From Pseudomonas frederiksbergensis (GTDB lineage Bacteria > Pseudomonadota > Gammaproteobacteria > Pseudomonadales > Pseudomonadaceae), in contig NZ_CP142104.1 of assembly GCF_035751725.1 (NCBI RefSeq), positions 1,054,001 through 1,118,000 on the forward strand: DNA of 64,000 nucleotides, given 5' to 3'. The notes under the pieces were generated by a model. The model saw nothing but the letters and a program-made list of their open reading frames with translations, was not told the DNA's origin and ran no database searches. Both the position numbers and the translations under genes were made by a program. Below, piece after piece: positions 63,735 to 64,000 of this stretch. Position 1 is the stretch's first letter, and every line of letters begins with the position of its first letter.

Positions 63735-64000
63735 GGCTTGGAAACTCGGCGAACTGACCAATGCCCTGAATGCGCGCCTGGTTGCCGCAGACGCCAGTTT
63801 CAACGGCGTCAGCATCGACAGCCGGGCGATCGCGCCGGGCCAATTGTTCGTTGCCCTGGCCGGGCCGCGTTTCGATGGACATGATTACCTGAATGAAGTG
63901 GCCGCCAAAGGCGCGGTCGCGGCGTTGGTCGAGCGTGAAGTGACCAATAACACGCTGCCGCAATTGCTGGTCAGCGACACTCGCCAGGCGCTGGGCAAGC
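63727..64000 (+). CDS. murF: UDP-N-acetylmuramoyl-tripeptide--D-alanyl-D-alanine ligase, 5' part
   Basis: The first 91 codons of MurF are present before the right edge: an N-terminal domain with SFNGVSIDSRAIAPGQLFVA and G-P-R-F-D-G-H-D-Y. It overlaps the last eight bases of murE. It adds D-Ala-D-Ala to the muramyl tripeptide. Confidence 0.94.
   Translation, partial: MLKAWKLGELTNALNARLVAADASFNGVSIDSRAIAPGQLFVALAGPRFDGHDYLNEVAAKGAVAALVEREVTNNTLPQLLVSDTRQALGK

Overview
The window is Pseudomonas chromosome, most likely from the P. fluorescens complex. The evidence is the GC-rich coding style, a cyoABCDE cluster, the block trpS-zapE-rplM-rpsI-petABC-sspAB followed by lpoA-yraN-diaA-dolP, rsmI, rnpB and mraZ-rsmH-ftsLI-murEF, and two families of REP/REPIN repeats of the type seen in fluorescent pseudomonads. 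I see no prophage, insertion sequence, tRNA or CRISPR array.

Left part (1-22.2 kb), read left to right: the start of a fecR-like gene with its FecI-type sigma factor; an AraC regulator; a DMT exporter; a 2-hydroxyacid dehydrogenase; a YkgJ-type Cys-cluster protein; a small periplasmic protein; cheV; the divergent nitric oxide detoxification pair norR/hmp with three NorR half-palindromes and a candidate sigma-54 promoter; dsbB; cyoABCDE for a bo3-type ubiquinol oxidase; an orphan HTH antitoxin preceded by the collapsed remains of its toxin gene; a conserved hypothetical; a DUF72 protein; a PAS-GGDEF diguanylate cyclase; a LysR regulator divergent from a class III aminotransferase; and an OmpA-type lipoprotein.

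Middle (22.4-35.2 kb): an ectoine uptake and breakdown locus. ehuBCDA (minus strand) encodes the importer. A MocR/GabR-type regulator (EnuR/EhuR) is divergent from it. Then come eutB, eutC, doeA, doeB, the Lrp-type doeX, doeC and doeD, which convert ectoine through N-acetyl-diaminobutyrate, diaminobutyrate and aspartate semialdehyde to aspartate. No eutA-like gene is present. A 16-bp palindrome of the form ATTG-NN-CTAG-NN-CAAT lies about 60 bases before both the regulator gene and eutB and is a good candidate operator.

Right part (35.3-64 kb) is mostly core: zapG-like yhcB, an alpha/beta hydrolase, trpS and zapE. A 5.3-kb accessory block (39.2-44.5 kb) follows, encoding a DavB/IaaM-family flavin monooxygenase, a nitrilase-family amidohydrolase, an internally duplicated membrane protein and an asparaginase-like protein. 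I read it as a candidate unassigned amino acid to amide to acid pathway. It is followed by a GlxA-type regulator, an acyl-CoA dehydrogenase, tas, rplM-rpsI, petABC, sspAB, the dolP-diaA-yraN-lpoA operon, rsmI, RNase P RNA, and the beginning of the division and cell-wall cluster with a clear MraZ operator, running off the right edge inside murF.
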